Source: Deltaproteobacteria bacterium SG8_13 (lineage in GTDB: Bacteria; Desulfobacterota; Desulfobacteria; Desulfobacterales; SG8-13). From it: a DNA stretch of 64,000 bases. The notes below the pieces were generated by a model. The model searched no databases. It was not told where the DNA came from and worked only from the letters and a program-made list of their open reading frames with translations. A program made the translations under genes and the position numbers. The stretch is from the NCBI GenBank assembly GCA_001303025.1, contig LJNK01000002.1, positions 52,585 through 116,584 of the forward strand, read 5' to 3'. This document shows positions 1-10,700 of this stretch, piece by piece; position 1 is the stretch's first letter; every line of letters starts with the position of its first letter.

Positions 1-182
1 AGCCCGGGCATCTTGATGTCGGTCAAGACGATCGGAGGGATGAGGCTGCGAAACAGCGCCAGTGCCTTCTCACCGTTTTCGGCAGTGTGAACCGTGTAGC
101 CGATATCGGCCAACGACATCCCTACGACCTCACGGATATCCTCCTCGTCATCGACCAGCAATATGCTGCGGTGGTTTTCCAT
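1..182 (-). CDS. Response regulator, receiver domain (partial, 3' end outside window)
   Basis: N-terminal part of a CheY-like receiver, cut by the left edge. The protein opens with a hydrophobic strand followed by the acidic pocket (LLVDDEED), and the last visible residues contain the phospho-acceptor motif LTDIKMPG. It lies 48 bases downstream of the heme-sensor kinase on the same strand, so it is a likely cognate partner. Two ATG codons are adjacent (185 and 182). I chose the inner one because the purine-rich GGGAAAG sequence is then better spaced. The output domain cannot be seen. Confidence 0.85.
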   Translation of the reverse strand, partial: MENHRSILLVDDEEDIREVVGMSLADIGYTVHTAENGEKALALFRSLIPPIVLTDIKMPG

Positions 183-230
183 CATCTTTCCCGATCGTTG
201 TGATTCGACCTGCCGGGCTGTTTGGATGGT

Positions 231-2519
231 TTAGTACAGTTCATTTTTGCTCTTCAATGCCGGAAAGGCGACCGTGAAGCACGCTCCGTGCCGGCCGTCG
301 GAAAGCGCCTCGATGCTGCCGCCGCAATCCTTGACGATGCCGTAGCTGATCGACAGCCCCAGACCGGTGCCTTTGCCGACCTCCTTGGTGGTGAAAAACG
401 GCTCAAAGAGTTTGCCGATAACCGTTTCGGGAATTCCGTTTCCCGTATCGGCCACATCCACCGCCACCTTTTCGTCTTCGGTATAGGTAGTGATCGTGAT
501 CTGATCGCCGTCGGACTGGCGCCCGGAGCGATCCCACTTTTCCTCGATGGCATCGCGGGCGTTCAGCAGCAGATTGATAAACACCTGTTCCAGACGGCCG
601 GGATCGGCGAGTATCGGCGGCAATTCGACCGCCAGGTCCCACATGACTTCGATCCCCCGGACCTTGAGCTGTTGGCTGAATATCTCGAAGGCCCTTTCCA
701 GGACTTCATTGATCTGCACCCTTTCGAGCTGGACATCCGATTTGCGCGCAAACTGGCGCATGTGGTTGATGATGTTGGTGGCCCGATCGACGTTTTTGTC
801 CACCTTTAGCAGCATGCGGCTCAGAATATCCGCATCGATGGTTTCGGCGCTTCGGATCTTTTTGATAAAAAAGCTGGTAGTGGTTTTGATCACCGAAAGC
901 GGCTGGTTCAACTCGTGCGCGATTCCGGTGGCCATCTCTCCCAGCGTGGCCATCTTGCTGGCCTGAATCAACTGCTGTTCGGCCTCCAGCCGTTTGGTGA
1001 TGTCGCTGGTGGTGATCAGCAGCGCTTTTCGCCCCGGGTAATCGTCCGACGGAGATATGCGGATGTTGACAAACAGCGTGCGGCCGTCTTTGCCCCTGTG
1101 TTTTACCTGGTTGAAGATGGTTGCACTTCTCAGCTGCCGTGCGAATGGTTCCCGATCGTCGGCCACAAATAAATCGAGAAAGGAAGTGTCCAGTATCTCG
1201 CTCTTTTCGTAACCGTAATCATGGGAAACGCTTTCATTGCAGTCCAGGATCCGCAGGGTTTCAAAATCTAGCACGAACACCGGATTGGGGATGTTGTTGA
1301 AGATTTCGTGGTATTTGCGCTCCGATTTTTCGAGCTCTTTTTCCAGGATTTCACGTCGGGTGATATCGAGGCTCATCTCCATGGCGGCCACCACCTCGCC
1401 GTGGGAATCAAATATGGGAGAGGTGCGAAAGATCCAGTGTGCCTCGGTGCCGTCCTTGTTGATTCCCATCTCCTCACCGGTGTGGATGCGGCCGTCGACA
1501 AAGGTTTTTTCGACCGGACAGTCGGTGCATTTTTCATCGCGTCCCTTGTATGCCTGGTAGCAATAGCCCCCCACCCGGGTGTCGAACCGTTCGGCAAATT
1601 CCTGGTTGTAGCGCAGCAGTTTGAACTCGCGGTCCTGGACCGTGATCATGCACGGTGCGCGTTCGAACAGCGTCTGGTACTCGTCCCGCTGCTTGTTGAG
1701 CGCGGACTGTTTTTCACCGATCTGCTTGCCCATCTCGTTGATGGCTTCGGCCAACTGGCCTATCTCATCATGGCGATCGGCGCTGACCCGGTAGTCAAGA
1801 TTTCCCCTGCCGATCTGCCGGGTGCCCTTGATCAACTGTTTAACCGGCTGGCTGACGAATTCGAATACGATGAAAAAAATGATGGCCGATGTCAGCAAAA
1901 AGACAATGACCGCCAAGCCGATGATCCCCTTGCCGGCCTGCACGATCTGGCTGTCGGTTTTTTCCAGTGACACCACCACGTCGAGTGCACCGAGGATCTG
2001 CTTGTCCTCGGGGTGCACGTGACAGGCATCCGTGGCGCATCCGGTTTCGTTGCGTATGGGGCTGATGATACCCAACAGGCGGTAGCCGCGGCCGGAATCG
2101 AAAATGCGGGTTCTTTCCATCAGCTCGACATCGGTGAGCGGCGGTTCGGTGCGATGGCAGATGTAACAGGCTTCGGCCTTGATGTTGGTCTTCTTCTCGA
2201 CCTCCGTCGGCTGGTTGGAAAACTTGATCTCCCCTTGCTTGTTGTAAATGCGGATGTTGTTGATCTCCTCCAGATTGGCGATGTTGTTGATGATCTGATT
2301 GATGTCGTCCCGCGAGTTGAGCATCATGGCGTAGTGGGTGCCGAGCTTGATGGTGCTGGTCAGCCGGTCGGTGGTCTGCACGATTTCGGCCATCCATTTT
2401 TCCCTCTGGGTGCTGATGTTAAAATAGGCCCAGGTGGAAATCGACACCAGCAGGGTCAGGCCCACCGTAAGGATGAGCTTGGATACCAGGCTGCTGCGAA
2501 TGGTTTGAGTCAGGCTCAC
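231..2519 (-). CDS. Membrane histidine kinase with heme-c-type periplasmic sensor
   Basis: 762-residue sensor kinase. Order: membrane helix about 13-34; a periplasmic region about 35-197; membrane helix about 198-222; HAMP; two PAS domains about 285-510; HisKA with the H-box HELNQPLS; and an HATPase domain with N, G1 and G2 boxes near the C terminus. The periplasmic part has a canonical heme c motif CYICH (Cys118, Cys121, His122) and a second CX4CH-type site CATDACH (Cys161, Cys166, His167), so it probably senses redox state through covalent heme. The first PAS domain also has a cysteine group ([16 protein letters not shown]). The GTG start follows a GGAG sequence and lies 18 bases after the receiver-containing HdrA gene. 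The family assignment is firm; heme attachment is inferred from the motifs. Confidence 0.93.
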   Translation of the reverse strand: MSLTQTIRSSLVSKLILTVGLTLLVSISTWAYFNISTQREKWMAEIVQTTDRLTSTIKLGTHYAMMLNSRDDINQIINNIANLEEINNIRIYNKQGEIKFSNQPTEVEKKTNIKAEACYICHRTEPPLTDVELMERTRIFDSGRGYRLLGIISPIRNETGCATDACHVHPEDKQILGALDVVVSLEKTDSQIVQAGKGIIGLAVIVFLLTSAIIFFIVFEFVSQPVKQLIKGTRQIGRGNLDYRVSADRHDEIGQLAEAINEMGKQIGEKQSALNKQRDEYQTLFERAPCMITVQDREFKLLRYNQEFAERFDTRVGGYCYQAYKGRDEKCTDCPVEKTFVDGRIHTGEEMGINKDGTEAHWIFRTSPIFDSHGEVVAAMEMSLDITRREILEKELEKSERKYHEIFNNIPNPVFVLDFETLRILDCNESVSHDYGYEKSEILDTSFLDLFVADDREPFARQLRSATIFNQVKHRGKDGRTLFVNIRISPSDDYPGRKALLITTSDITKRLEAEQQLIQASKMATLGEMATGIAHELNQPLSVIKTTTSFFIKKIRSAETIDADILSRMLLKVDKNVDRATNIINHMRQFARKSDVQLERVQINEVLERAFEIFSQQLKVRGIEVMWDLAVELPPILADPGRLEQVFINLLLNARDAIEEKWDRSGRQSDGDQITITTYTEDEKVAVDVADTGNGIPETVIGKLFEPFFTTKEVGKGTGLGLSISYGIVKDCGGSIEALSDGRHGACFTVAFPALKSKNELY

Positions 2520-2537
2520 TGCTGCTCCGCCCGGTTT

Positions 2538-5500
2538 TCAGTGAAAGGCCGCATCGATGATTTCAAGCATCTGCTTCTGCCCGAAGCCGTCGACGACCGA
2601 AGCGTTGTTTGGGCACACCGTCGCACATTCACCGCACCCCTGGCACATGGCTGCGTTGACAATCACTTTTTCGCCGTTGGCATCCAGCGCCCGCGCCTGA
2701 TAGGGGCAGGCATCGATGCAGCGCTCACACAAACTGCACAGACTGCGGCGAACGGTGGCCACGATCTTGCCGGCCGGCAGGCTGTCGCGACAAAGAATCC
2801 TCAGGGCCCTTTGGGCCGCGGCTTCGGCGGTGGCAATCGCTTCGGTCACCGACCGCGGCGACAGGGCCAGGCCGCAGGCGAAAATGCCCTCTTTGAGCGA
2901 ATCCACCGGCCGCCACTTGGACTCGGCCTCCTGAAAAAATCCGTCTGGATCGATCGTTGCGCCGAATGCGGCTGCCAGCTTGCCGGGCAGATTCGGAACG
3001 ATGCCGGTGGCCAGCACCACCAGGTCCGCCTCGATTTCAAGTTCTTTGCCGACAATCGGCTCGAACACCGTCACGCGGGCTCCGCCGCCGTCCACCTTCA
3101 CTGTCGGTTTATTGTCGGTGGCATACTGCACGAAGAGCACCTGCCTGCGCCTGGCTTCGGTAAAGTAGGTTTCCGTAAATCCGGTTGTCATCATATCCCG
3201 GTACAGTATGGTCACCGAAATCTCCGGATTTTCCTTTTGCAGCGCCAGGGCGTGTTTCAGCGCCGAAGGGCAGCACACCCGGCTGCAATAATTGCGCGGC
3301 TCCTCACGCGAGCCGACGCATTGAATCATGACCACACTGTTGAGCTTGCCGGCATCGAGGCTGCCGTCGGCCCATTTCATCTCAAATTCCTTCTGGGTCA
3401 CGATGCATTCGCTGGTGCCGTAACCGTAAGCATCGGTGGGCGCTTCCTTGCCGCCGGTGGCCAGCACCACCGCACCGTGCTCCAGTGTGCGCAGTTCTTC
3501 CCCTTCGGTCTCGACGGTGGTGACAAAATGTCCGACCTTTCCGAACGACGTGAGGATGCGGCTGCTGCAGTGCGTTTCGATCAACGGGTGTTTATCGATC
3601 TTCTGGCGGGTTTCATCGAAAAGAGCGGTAACATCTTCCCCCTCGAGGGTGCGTTTCAACCATTGCAGGTTGCCCCCCAGGGTGGCCTGCTCTTCCACCA
3701 TATCGACCGGATAGCCGTGATCGGCGATCGCCAGAGCGGCCGACATCCCTGCAATGCCTCCACCGACGACCAGGGCGCGCTGCTGAACCTTCAACGCCGA
3801 TCGCCGGACCGGATCCACATGCTTCAGCCGTGCCAGCCCCGTTTCCAGGGCGGCCAGCTGCCGACGCAGCGCCGGATGAAAGCCATCGGGTGGATCGCAT
3901 GGATCGTTCGGTGATCGGACTGCGGACAGGTGCAGATCAACCACGTCCAAGAGGGACGCGTCCAGCCCGATCCGCGCCGCCAGCTGGCGGATTTTGCGTG
4001 CGTATACATATGGCTGGCAGGCGCCGATCAGCAACCGATTCGGCTTGTGTTTTTCCACCAGTTCCACCAGCTGCTCCCATCCTTCCGATGTGCAGGTTTT
4101 ATCGATCGTAGTCACGTTGCTCACTGCCGGATCAACGGAAAGTCTTTCGATGAGAACGGAACCGCCGCCGTTCTGAACCAGGGTGCCGCCGCAGATGCAA
4201 AGAACCACTAGCATGTCGGGCGGTTCGCGCAGGACATTCCGGGGCGCAGCGGCCGGCGGCGTTTCGAGGGCCAGACTGCCGCCGGACTGGTGAATCACCC
4301 GGGAAGCTGCCAGCGCCGCGGAAGAAGCCTGGGTCACCGATTCACCGATGTCTTTCAGACCGGAAAAAGATCCGCCCAGAAAGATTCCCTGCCGCGCCGT
4401 GCGGGTCAGGGAAAACGGCTCGGTCTGCCCGAACCCCCAGCTGTTTAGGGGCAGGTCAAGTGCGGCAGCCAGCCCGGCACTGCCGGCGGCCGGGCGTTGA
4501 CCGACCGCCAGAACCACCATGTCCTGTCTCGACTCGCTCACTTTTCCGGCAGTGTCCACATACCGGATCAGCAGGTCCCCGTTGTCCGGATCACCGACCA
4601 CGGAATGAACGCGTCCCCTTTCGAAACGCACCCCGCAGACGCTTTCGGCCTGATCCCGATAACGCTGGAAGGATTTGCCGAAGGTGCGCATGTCCATGAA
4701 AAAAAGCGTGGTTTCCACCTCCCCATGGCTTTTCTCCCGGGCCAGCCGTGCTTCCTTGATGGCGTACATGCAGCAGATGCTGGAACAAAAATCCGCCTCT
4801 GCCTGCAGATCCCTGGATCCGACGCAGTGGATCCAGGCCACCCGCCGGACGGGCCGGCCGTCTCCGGGTCGAACCAGTTTGCCGGCGCTGGGACCCGAAC
4901 CGCTGAAAATCCGCTCGAACTCGAGACTGGTGACAACGCCGTCAAGGACCTTGTATCCGAAAGGATTGATTCCGGATGACGGATCGTAATAGGCGGTGCC
5001 GCCGCAAACCACCACGGCCCCCGCTTCGACCCGGCGCCCCCGGGTGGCCTCCAGATCTTCGTAAATGCGCACCACCATCGGAATCAGTTTGTCGGGTTCA
5101 AAGGGTTTGACCAGGTAATCGAAGGCACCGATCTTCATGGCTTCCACCGCCGTTTCCACCGTGGCATAGGCCGTCATCATCACCACGCACATGCCGGGCT
5201 GATCCTCCTTGGCTTTTTCCAGCAGCTCGACGCCGTCCATGCCCGGCATCTTGATATCGGTGAGCATCAGGTGGAAGGTGTCGTTGGCAAGTTTCTGCAG
5301 CGCCTGGGCGCCGGAATCGGCCATGTCCACGGAAAATCCCTCTTCCTCGAGCCACTCCTTCAGGGAATCACGGACGATCAGCTCATCATCCACCACCAGG
5401 ATGCGAAACCGCTTGCGTTCCTGTTCGGACAGGCACACGGCACCGGTCGGGCAGATCTTCTCGCACTCTCCGCACTGGGTGCAGGCACTCAAATCGATGA

Positions 5501-5975
5501 TGTAGGAGTTGGGCACGGCGTGCGGCAGCGGAAGATAAATCGCTTTTCGGGGGGAAAAGCCAACGTTGAACGTATCGGGCACCTCCACCGGGCAAACCGC
5601 TGCGCACTCGCCGCAGCCGATGCACCGCTGCGGATCGACCCAGTTCGACTTCTGGCGCAATAGGACTTGAAAATTACCGGGTTCCCCGTCAACCGATACC
5701 AGCTCGGTGGACAGCAGGATCTCGATGTTTTCGTGAAAAAGGCCCTTGCGGAGGCAATACTGGGAAGAGGCATCCCGGTCCACCAGCGGCAGCATTTTGC
5801 ACATGCCGCACCGGTCGGTCGGGAACTGATGGTCGAGCTGGCTCAGCACACCGCCCATGTGGGGCGAGCGATCGATCAGGGTCACACCGTAACCGGTTTC
5901 CGCAAGGTCCAAAGCGGCCCGGATGCCGCTGATACCGGCACCCACCACAAGCGCCTTTCCGATTTTCTTATGCAT
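2538..5975 (-). CDS. Tandem HdrA-like iron-sulfur flavoprotein with an inserted response-regulator receiver domain
   Basis: 1145 residues. Order: FAD-binding Rossmann start (GAGISG, about 12-17); Cys pair near 56-59; two 4Fe-4S motifs (CIGCGECAAVCP about 118-129 and CTQCGECEKICP about 165-176); a complete CheY-like receiver about 190-305; the rest of the first HdrA FAD module with CVGSRD and CSSICCMYA (about 384-404); a second HdrA module that begins with CICGGTL (about 593) and GGGIAGM (about 738); and a C-terminal pair of 4Fe-4S motifs. The receiver keeps every catalytic residue: acidic DDE near 196-198, Asp240 in LTDIKMPG, Thr near 268, and Lys in LVKPFE near 290. HdrA proteins carry FAD and clusters in flavin-based electron bifurcation; a phosphorylatable domain inside one suggests direct control of activity. 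The start has a GGAGGGAAGG ribosome site. Confidence 0.9.
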   Translation of the reverse strand: MHKKIGKALVVGAGISGIRAALDLAETGYGVTLIDRSPHMGGVLSQLDHQFPTDRCGMCKMLPLVDRDASSQYCLRKGLFHENIEILLSTELVSVDGEPGNFQVLLRQKSNWVDPQRCIGCGECAAVCPVEVPDTFNVGFSPRKAIYLPLPHAVPNSYIIDLSACTQCGECEKICPTGAVCLSEQERKRFRILVVDDELIVRDSLKEWLEEEGFSVDMADSGAQALQKLANDTFHLMLTDIKMPGMDGVELLEKAKEDQPGMCVVMMTAYATVETAVEAMKIGAFDYLVKPFEPDKLIPMVVRIYEDLEATRGRRVEAGAVVVCGGTAYYDPSSGINPFGYKVLDGVVTSLEFERIFSGSGPSAGKLVRPGDGRPVRRVAWIHCVGSRDLQAEADFCSSICCMYAIKEARLAREKSHGEVETTLFFMDMRTFGKSFQRYRDQAESVCGVRFERGRVHSVVGDPDNGDLLIRYVDTAGKVSESRQDMVVLAVGQRPAAGSAGLAAALDLPLNSWGFGQTEPFSLTRTARQGIFLGGSFSGLKDIGESVTQASSAALAASRVIHQSGGSLALETPPAAAPRNVLREPPDMLVVLCICGGTLVQNGGGSVLIERLSVDPAVSNVTTIDKTCTSEGWEQLVELVEKHKPNRLLIGACQPYVYARKIRQLAARIGLDASLLDVVDLHLSAVRSPNDPCDPPDGFHPALRRQLAALETGLARLKHVDPVRRSALKVQQRALVVGGGIAGMSAALAIADHGYPVDMVEEQATLGGNLQWLKRTLEGEDVTALFDETRQKIDKHPLIETHCSSRILTSFGKVGHFVTTVETEGEELRTLEHGAVVLATGGKEAPTDAYGYGTSECIVTQKEFEMKWADGSLDAGKLNSVVMIQCVGSREEPRNYCSRVCCPSALKHALALQKENPEISVTILYRDMMTTGFTETYFTEARRRQVLFVQYATDNKPTVKVDGGGARVTVFEPIVGKELEIEADLVVLATGIVPNLPGKLAAAFGATIDPDGFFQEAESKWRPVDSLKEGIFACGLALSPRSVTEAIATAEAAAQRALRILCRDSLPAGKIVATVRRSLCSLCERCIDACPYQARALDANGEKVIVNAAMCQGCGECATVCPNNASVVDGFGQKQMLEIIDAAFH

Positions 5976-6029
5976 AAAATCCTTCCCTCCGGTTGGATCG
6001 GCCTAGTCCACTAACCCATGGCCTTCTCA

Positions 6030-7172
6030 TTACGCTTCGATGCCCACGACCTCCTGGAACTCGTCTTCTTTGAATTCCGCCAGCGGTGGTTTGTCATCCA
6101 GGCTGCGGCCGGCCCGGTAGTCGAACGCCTGCTGGGTTCGGTGCGCAACGGTGCGGAAGAGCTCCATCACCGGAATATCGTTGGGGCATGCATTGGAGCA
6201 CTGGCCGCACCCCACGCACGCGGTAGACATATGGGCCAACCGCGTGATGTGATAAAAAACCGTGTCGGTAGGCATCTTCACGGCGCCTTTTCTGGCGGCC
6301 CAGCGCAGGTACTGGGAGGGTTCATGGTCGAAAACATCGGTGACAAAAACACATTCGCGGCAGTAACACACCGGGCAGGCCACCCTGCAGTTGTAACAGT
6401 TGACGCAATTGGCCAGGTAACCGGTCAATTTTTCGAGATTGTCGACCGTCGCACGGGTGGCCTCAAACATTGCATCCCGGGCGGCGGTGCGTTCGGCAAC
6501 CAGCTTTTCAATCGCTTTCCGGCGTGCAGTCGGTTCTTCACCGACCCGCAATCCGAGTTTGGCAAAGAGATCCTCACCTGCAGCGCTTTGCGCCGTAACA
6601 GGGATTCGGCCGGCGGTATCGACACCGAAAAGACCGACGGTGATGTCGGCTCCTGCCGGAACGGGTTGCTCGCAAACCCGGCAAGCCGATGCCAGCTCCC
6701 GACTGCCGCCGCTACTGTCTCCGGTCAGCATGACGGAACAGAACTTTTCAGTGCACGCATCCGCATCTTCGCTGATCCATTGAAAATAGTCTCTGTTCGA
6801 AAAGGCACCCAGGCAATCGAGGCCGATGATGACCAGGTCCTCCGTGCGCCCCTGCTTGAGTTTTACCAGCTCTACGAATGCTCTGATTTCACAGGGCCGC
6901 ATGACCGCTGCCACTTTTCCTCCGGACTCTCGACGCGTCAGCCGGGAAACGATTTTGGCAGCATTGATCGGAAAGGCCGGCGACAACGGGTCGGCTGCAT
7001 CCAGATGCTTTGGGTCGGTTACCAGCGTCGGCATGACCGTGGGCGTCACGGGCAGTCGCCGGGGAACCAGAATCGCACTGATTTCCTCTTGCTTCAAAAC
7101 GGTTTTGAAAAAGCCCCTCAGCGCTGCCAACAAGTTGTGCTCTTTCACATCGATGAGTGCCGTTTCCGCCAT
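6030..7172 (-). CDS. FrhB/FdhB-like iron-sulfur flavoprotein subunit
   Basis: 380 residues. The N-terminal two thirds resemble the beta subunit of coenzyme F420 hydrogenases and formate dehydrogenases (motif AVMRPCEIRAFVEL). The C-terminal third has cysteine motifs CVNCYNCRVACPVCYCREC and CVGCGQCSNACP, enough for two or more 4Fe-4S clusters. Such subunits usually pass electrons between a flavin and an Hdr core, from F420H2, formate or NAD(P)H. The gene lies between the MvhD-like and receiver-HdrA genes, with a strong AGGAGG site before ATG. The electron donor cannot be told from sequence; F420 use is uncertain in this type of bacterium. Confidence 0.85.
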   Translation of the reverse strand: MAETALIDVKEHNLLAALRGFFKTVLKQEEISAILVPRRLPVTPTVMPTLVTDPKHLDAADPLSPAFPINAAKIVSRLTRRESGGKVAAVMRPCEIRAFVELVKLKQGRTEDLVIIGLDCLGAFSNRDYFQWISEDADACTEKFCSVMLTGDSSGGSRELASACRVCEQPVPAGADITVGLFGVDTAGRIPVTAQSAAGEDLFAKLGLRVGEEPTARRKAIEKLVAERTAARDAMFEATRATVDNLEKLTGYLANCVNCYNCRVACPVCYCRECVFVTDVFDHEPSQYLRWAARKGAVKMPTDTVFYHITRLAHMSTACVGCGQCSNACPNDIPVMELFRTVAHRTQQAFDYRAGRSLDDKPPLAEFKEDEFQEVVGIEA

Positions 7173-7259
7173 GGGTTCCTCCTGTCAGTGTCGACAACCA
7201 CCGGCTGCGGGCTGCGGTCACCGGATTCGATGGCCACAACACGAGACCGGGAGCTTCTC

Positions 7260-7682
7260 TTATATCACCATCTTCAGCCTGGCTTCGCTGGGGCCCAGCG
7301 CCCTGAGCTGCTCCGTCATTTCCTGCATGATCTCGGAAAGCAGCAGTCCGTCGCTGGCGGCTATCCAGGTCAGCCGGAGACGCTCGGGCTCAAAACCGAA
7401 CTGGGGCAGGATCTCCTTTAACAGTTTGATCCGCCTGCGGGCCTTGTAGTTGCCGTTGATGTAATGGCAGTCGCCGGGGTTGCATCCGCTGACAATCACC
7501 CCGTCGGCACCTTCCAGCAGCGCCTTGATCACGTACTTGGGGTCGACCATTCCACTGCACATCACCCGTACGATCTTGATGCTGTGAGGGTAAGACAGGC
7601 GAGAGGTGCCGGCCAGATCGGCTGCGGTGTAGGTGCACCAGTTGCAGAAAAAGGCGACTATAGTCGGTTCGAACTCGCTCAT
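7260..7682 (-). CDS. mvhD: MvhD-like hydrogenase/Hdr-associated iron-sulfur protein
   Basis: 140 residues, the full length of the FlpD/MvhD family. The ligand cysteines lie in CNWCTY, MCSG and GCNPGDCHY. MvhD carries a 2Fe-2S cluster and links an electron-input module (hydrogenase, formate dehydrogenase or flavoprotein) to HdrA. Here it is a separate protein between two HdrA paralogues, with no hydrogenase gene nearby, so the input is more likely the FrhB/FdhB-like or NfnB-like parts of the operon. The residue after CNWCTY is an ordinary codon, and no in-frame TGA is present, so this copy is not a selenoprotein. Confidence 0.93.
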   Translation of the reverse strand: MSEFEPTIVAFFCNWCTYTAADLAGTSRLSYPHSIKIVRVMCSGMVDPKYVIKALLEGADGVIVSGCNPGDCHYINGNYKARRRIKLLKEILPQFGFEPERLRLTWIAASDGLLLSEIMQEMTEQLRALGPSEARLKMVI

Positions 7683-7742
7683 CCGGTTCTCCTTTCTCCT
7701 TTACCTCAAAACACCGGGCATCCATTCCATGGCTGCCCGAAC

Positions 7743-10700
7743 TCAGCCGGCCAGCAGGCCATCGATCTCCGCAAATATCTGATTGTCCGTAAAATGCCGG
7801 ATCTTGGCGGCTCCGCTGGGGCAGTACCCGGCGCAACTGCCGCAGCCTTTGCACACCGCTTCGTTGACCTCGCTGACGCCTTTCAATGGATTGAATTCGA
7901 TGGCCGAATAGGCACACAACCCGATGCAGACCTGGCAGCCGATACAGATATCCGGGTCTATGGATGAAATCATGGGGGCCACCGACACCTGTCCGGACGA
8001 ACTGAGTGCCAGCGCCTCGGCCGCCGCCCCTTTCGCCTGGGCTACCGTGTCGGGAATGTCCTTGGGGCCCTGGCACGCGCCGGCCACAAAAATACCGCTG
8101 GATGCCGTGGATACCGGCTCGAGCTTAGGATGCTCTTCCAGAAAAAAACCGTCGCTGCCGACACTCATTCCGAAAATCCGGGCCGTATCGTTTGCATCCG
8201 CACGCGGCTCCATCGCCGTGCACAGCACCGCCATCTCCACCGGGATTTGCAACATCGCATTCGAGAGCGTGTCTTCGGCGGTCACCAGCAGCAAACCGTC
8301 CGTTTGCTCTTCGATGCGGGCAACCTTGCCGCGCACCATGTGCACGCCCTCGCTCTGCACCCGCTTGTAAAACTCCTCGTACCCTTTTCCGAAACAGCGC
8401 ATGTCGATGTAGAAGTTGTACACCCGGGTGTGGTGCCCGCACTTGTCCTTGAGAAGGTGGGCATACTTGAGCGCGTACATGCAGCAGGTCCGCGAGCAGT
8501 ATTCGTGATAGTTTTTATCCCGGCTGCCGATACAGTGCAAAATGGCCACGCTTTCGGGCGGATCGGTGTACTTGAGCCGGTCGCTGCGGTCGCGCTTGAG
8601 CAGCTTGCCCCCGGTCGGTCCGGTGGCGTTCGACAGTCGCTCGAATTCCAGGTTGGTGAACACATTGGCATATCTGCCGTATCCGTAAGGCTGCATCGGC
8701 GTCGGATCGAGGATATCGAAGCCGGTGGCCACGATGATGGAACCCACTTCGATTTCCTCCACGGCGTCTTCCATCACATGGTTGATCGCCTTGGCCTCAC
8801 AGGCACTCACGCACAGCTTGCACTCACAGCAGCCCCCGCAGTTCACGCAGCGCGCCGCCTCGGCCCGCGCCGCTTCTTCGGAGAAGTTTGTGTCCACCTC
8901 CTCAAAATTGGCCGCCCGGTATGCGGGATCCAGATGCGTCGATGCTGCCCTGGCTGCTTTTTCAATGGTTGCCGGAATCTGCTTCCAGTCGGTCTCCGCA
9001 GCGGGCTCGATCTGCGGCTGCGCGGCAGTCGATTCGAGGTCCCCGCCGTTGAGAAAACGGTCAATGGCCGCCACCACCTTATGCCCGGCAGACACGGCCT
9101 CCACCACCGTGGCCGGGCCGGTCACCGCGTCTCCGGCGGCAAACACTTCGGCAATGCTGGTTTGCATCGTATGGGGATCCACCTTGAAGGTTCCCCGGGC
9201 GGTCAGCTGCAGGTCCGGCAGGCGCTGCACCCAGGATGTGTCGGTTTTCTGACCGATGGCCGGAATGACCGCGTCACAGGGAATCACAAATTCGCTTCCC
9301 TCCACCGGCACCGGGCGTCTCCGCCCGCTGGCATCCGGTTCACCGAGCTCGGTGCGGATGCATTCAAACCCGGTCACTTTGCCTTCCCGGCGCTGAATGC
9401 CGACCGGCGCCGTGAGATATGAAAACTCGATCCCTTCCTCTAGCGCACCTTCGAGTTCCTCGGGATACGCCGGCATTTCCTGCTCCGATCGCCGGTAGAC
9501 CACCGTTACGCTCTCGGCGCCCAGGCGTCTGGCCGTGCGGGCCGCGTCGACGGCCACGTTGCCACCACCGATGACGATCACCTGCCTGCCGGGCAGCTCC
9601 TTTTTCCCCAGGTTGACCTCCCGCAGAAACGTGACGGCATCCACCAGAGCGTCGGCCTGCTCTTCACCCGGTATGCGCATTGCCAGAGAGTCATGGGCGC
9701 CGATGCCCAGAAACACGGCGGAAAATCCGTCTTTGCGCAGATCCTCCAGGGACAGATCCGATCCGAAGCGCACGCCGGTCTGCACGTCGATCCCGTGTCG
9801 GAGAAGGTAGCCGATTTCATCATCGAGCACATCCTGGGGCAGCCGGTAGTCGGGGATCCCCACCCGCAGCATGCCGCCCAGCTTTTCGAGCGCCTCGAAA
9901 ATGGTCACCCGGTATCCTTTCAGCCGCAGATAATACGCCACCGTCAGCCCGGCCGGACCCGATCCGATCACCGCAATCTTCTCCGGCCGGTCTTCGATTT
10001 CCGGCAGCGGCAGCTCGGACAGGTCGACCTGGTCGGCGGCAAAGCGTTTCAGCTCGCGGATGGCTACCGGGCTGTCCACCTCGGCCCTGCGGCACTGTTT
10101 TTCGCACGGGGCCGGGCAGACGCGCCCCAGGGTCCCCGGAAGCGGAAGCCGCTCCAAGATCAGTGACACCGCTTCGCGGTACCGTCCGACTTTGACCAGC
10201 GCCACATATCCCTGTACATTGGTGCCGGCCGGGCAGGTCTGCACGCAGGCAGCTCGGTCGTACTTGTCGATGCAGTAGGTGATCGGCACTGCCTGGGGGA
10301 ACGGCCGATAAATGGCCTTGCGTTTTTTGGTACCCACGTCCCATTCATTGGGGAACTCGACCGGGCAGACCTTCTCACACTCGCCGCAACCGGTGCAGCT
10401 GGTTTCCACGAAGCGCGCCTTTTGCCGCACCGTTGCCTTGAAGTTTCCGATGAAGCCGCTGACCTCCTCCACTTCGCTGTAAGAGAACAACTCGATGTTG
10501 GGTTCCTGGCCGACCGAGACCATCTTGGGGGTGCCGATGCAGGCCGCACAGTCGAGGGTGGGAAAGGTCTTGTCGTACTGGAGCATGTGTCCGCCGACGG
10601 TGGGCTGCCGCTCCACCAGGTAGGCCTTGTAACCGGCCTTGGCGATATCCAGCGAGGCCTGCATGCCGGCGATGCCCCCGCCCACCACCAGCGTGTTGGT

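Noticed and set aside
2013..3914. 633-codon open reading frame on the plus strand opposite the receiver-HdrA and kinase genes
   Set aside because: GC-rich shadow of well-supported minus-strand genes; Gly-, Ala-, His- and Gln-rich with no recognisable motif. The same applies to 8130-9422, 17614-18621, 21555-22526 and 35292-36224.
7260..7682. Possible selenocysteine in the MvhD-like protein, as seen in some relatives
   Set aside because: The reading frame has no internal TGA; the cysteine motifs are complete with standard codons.
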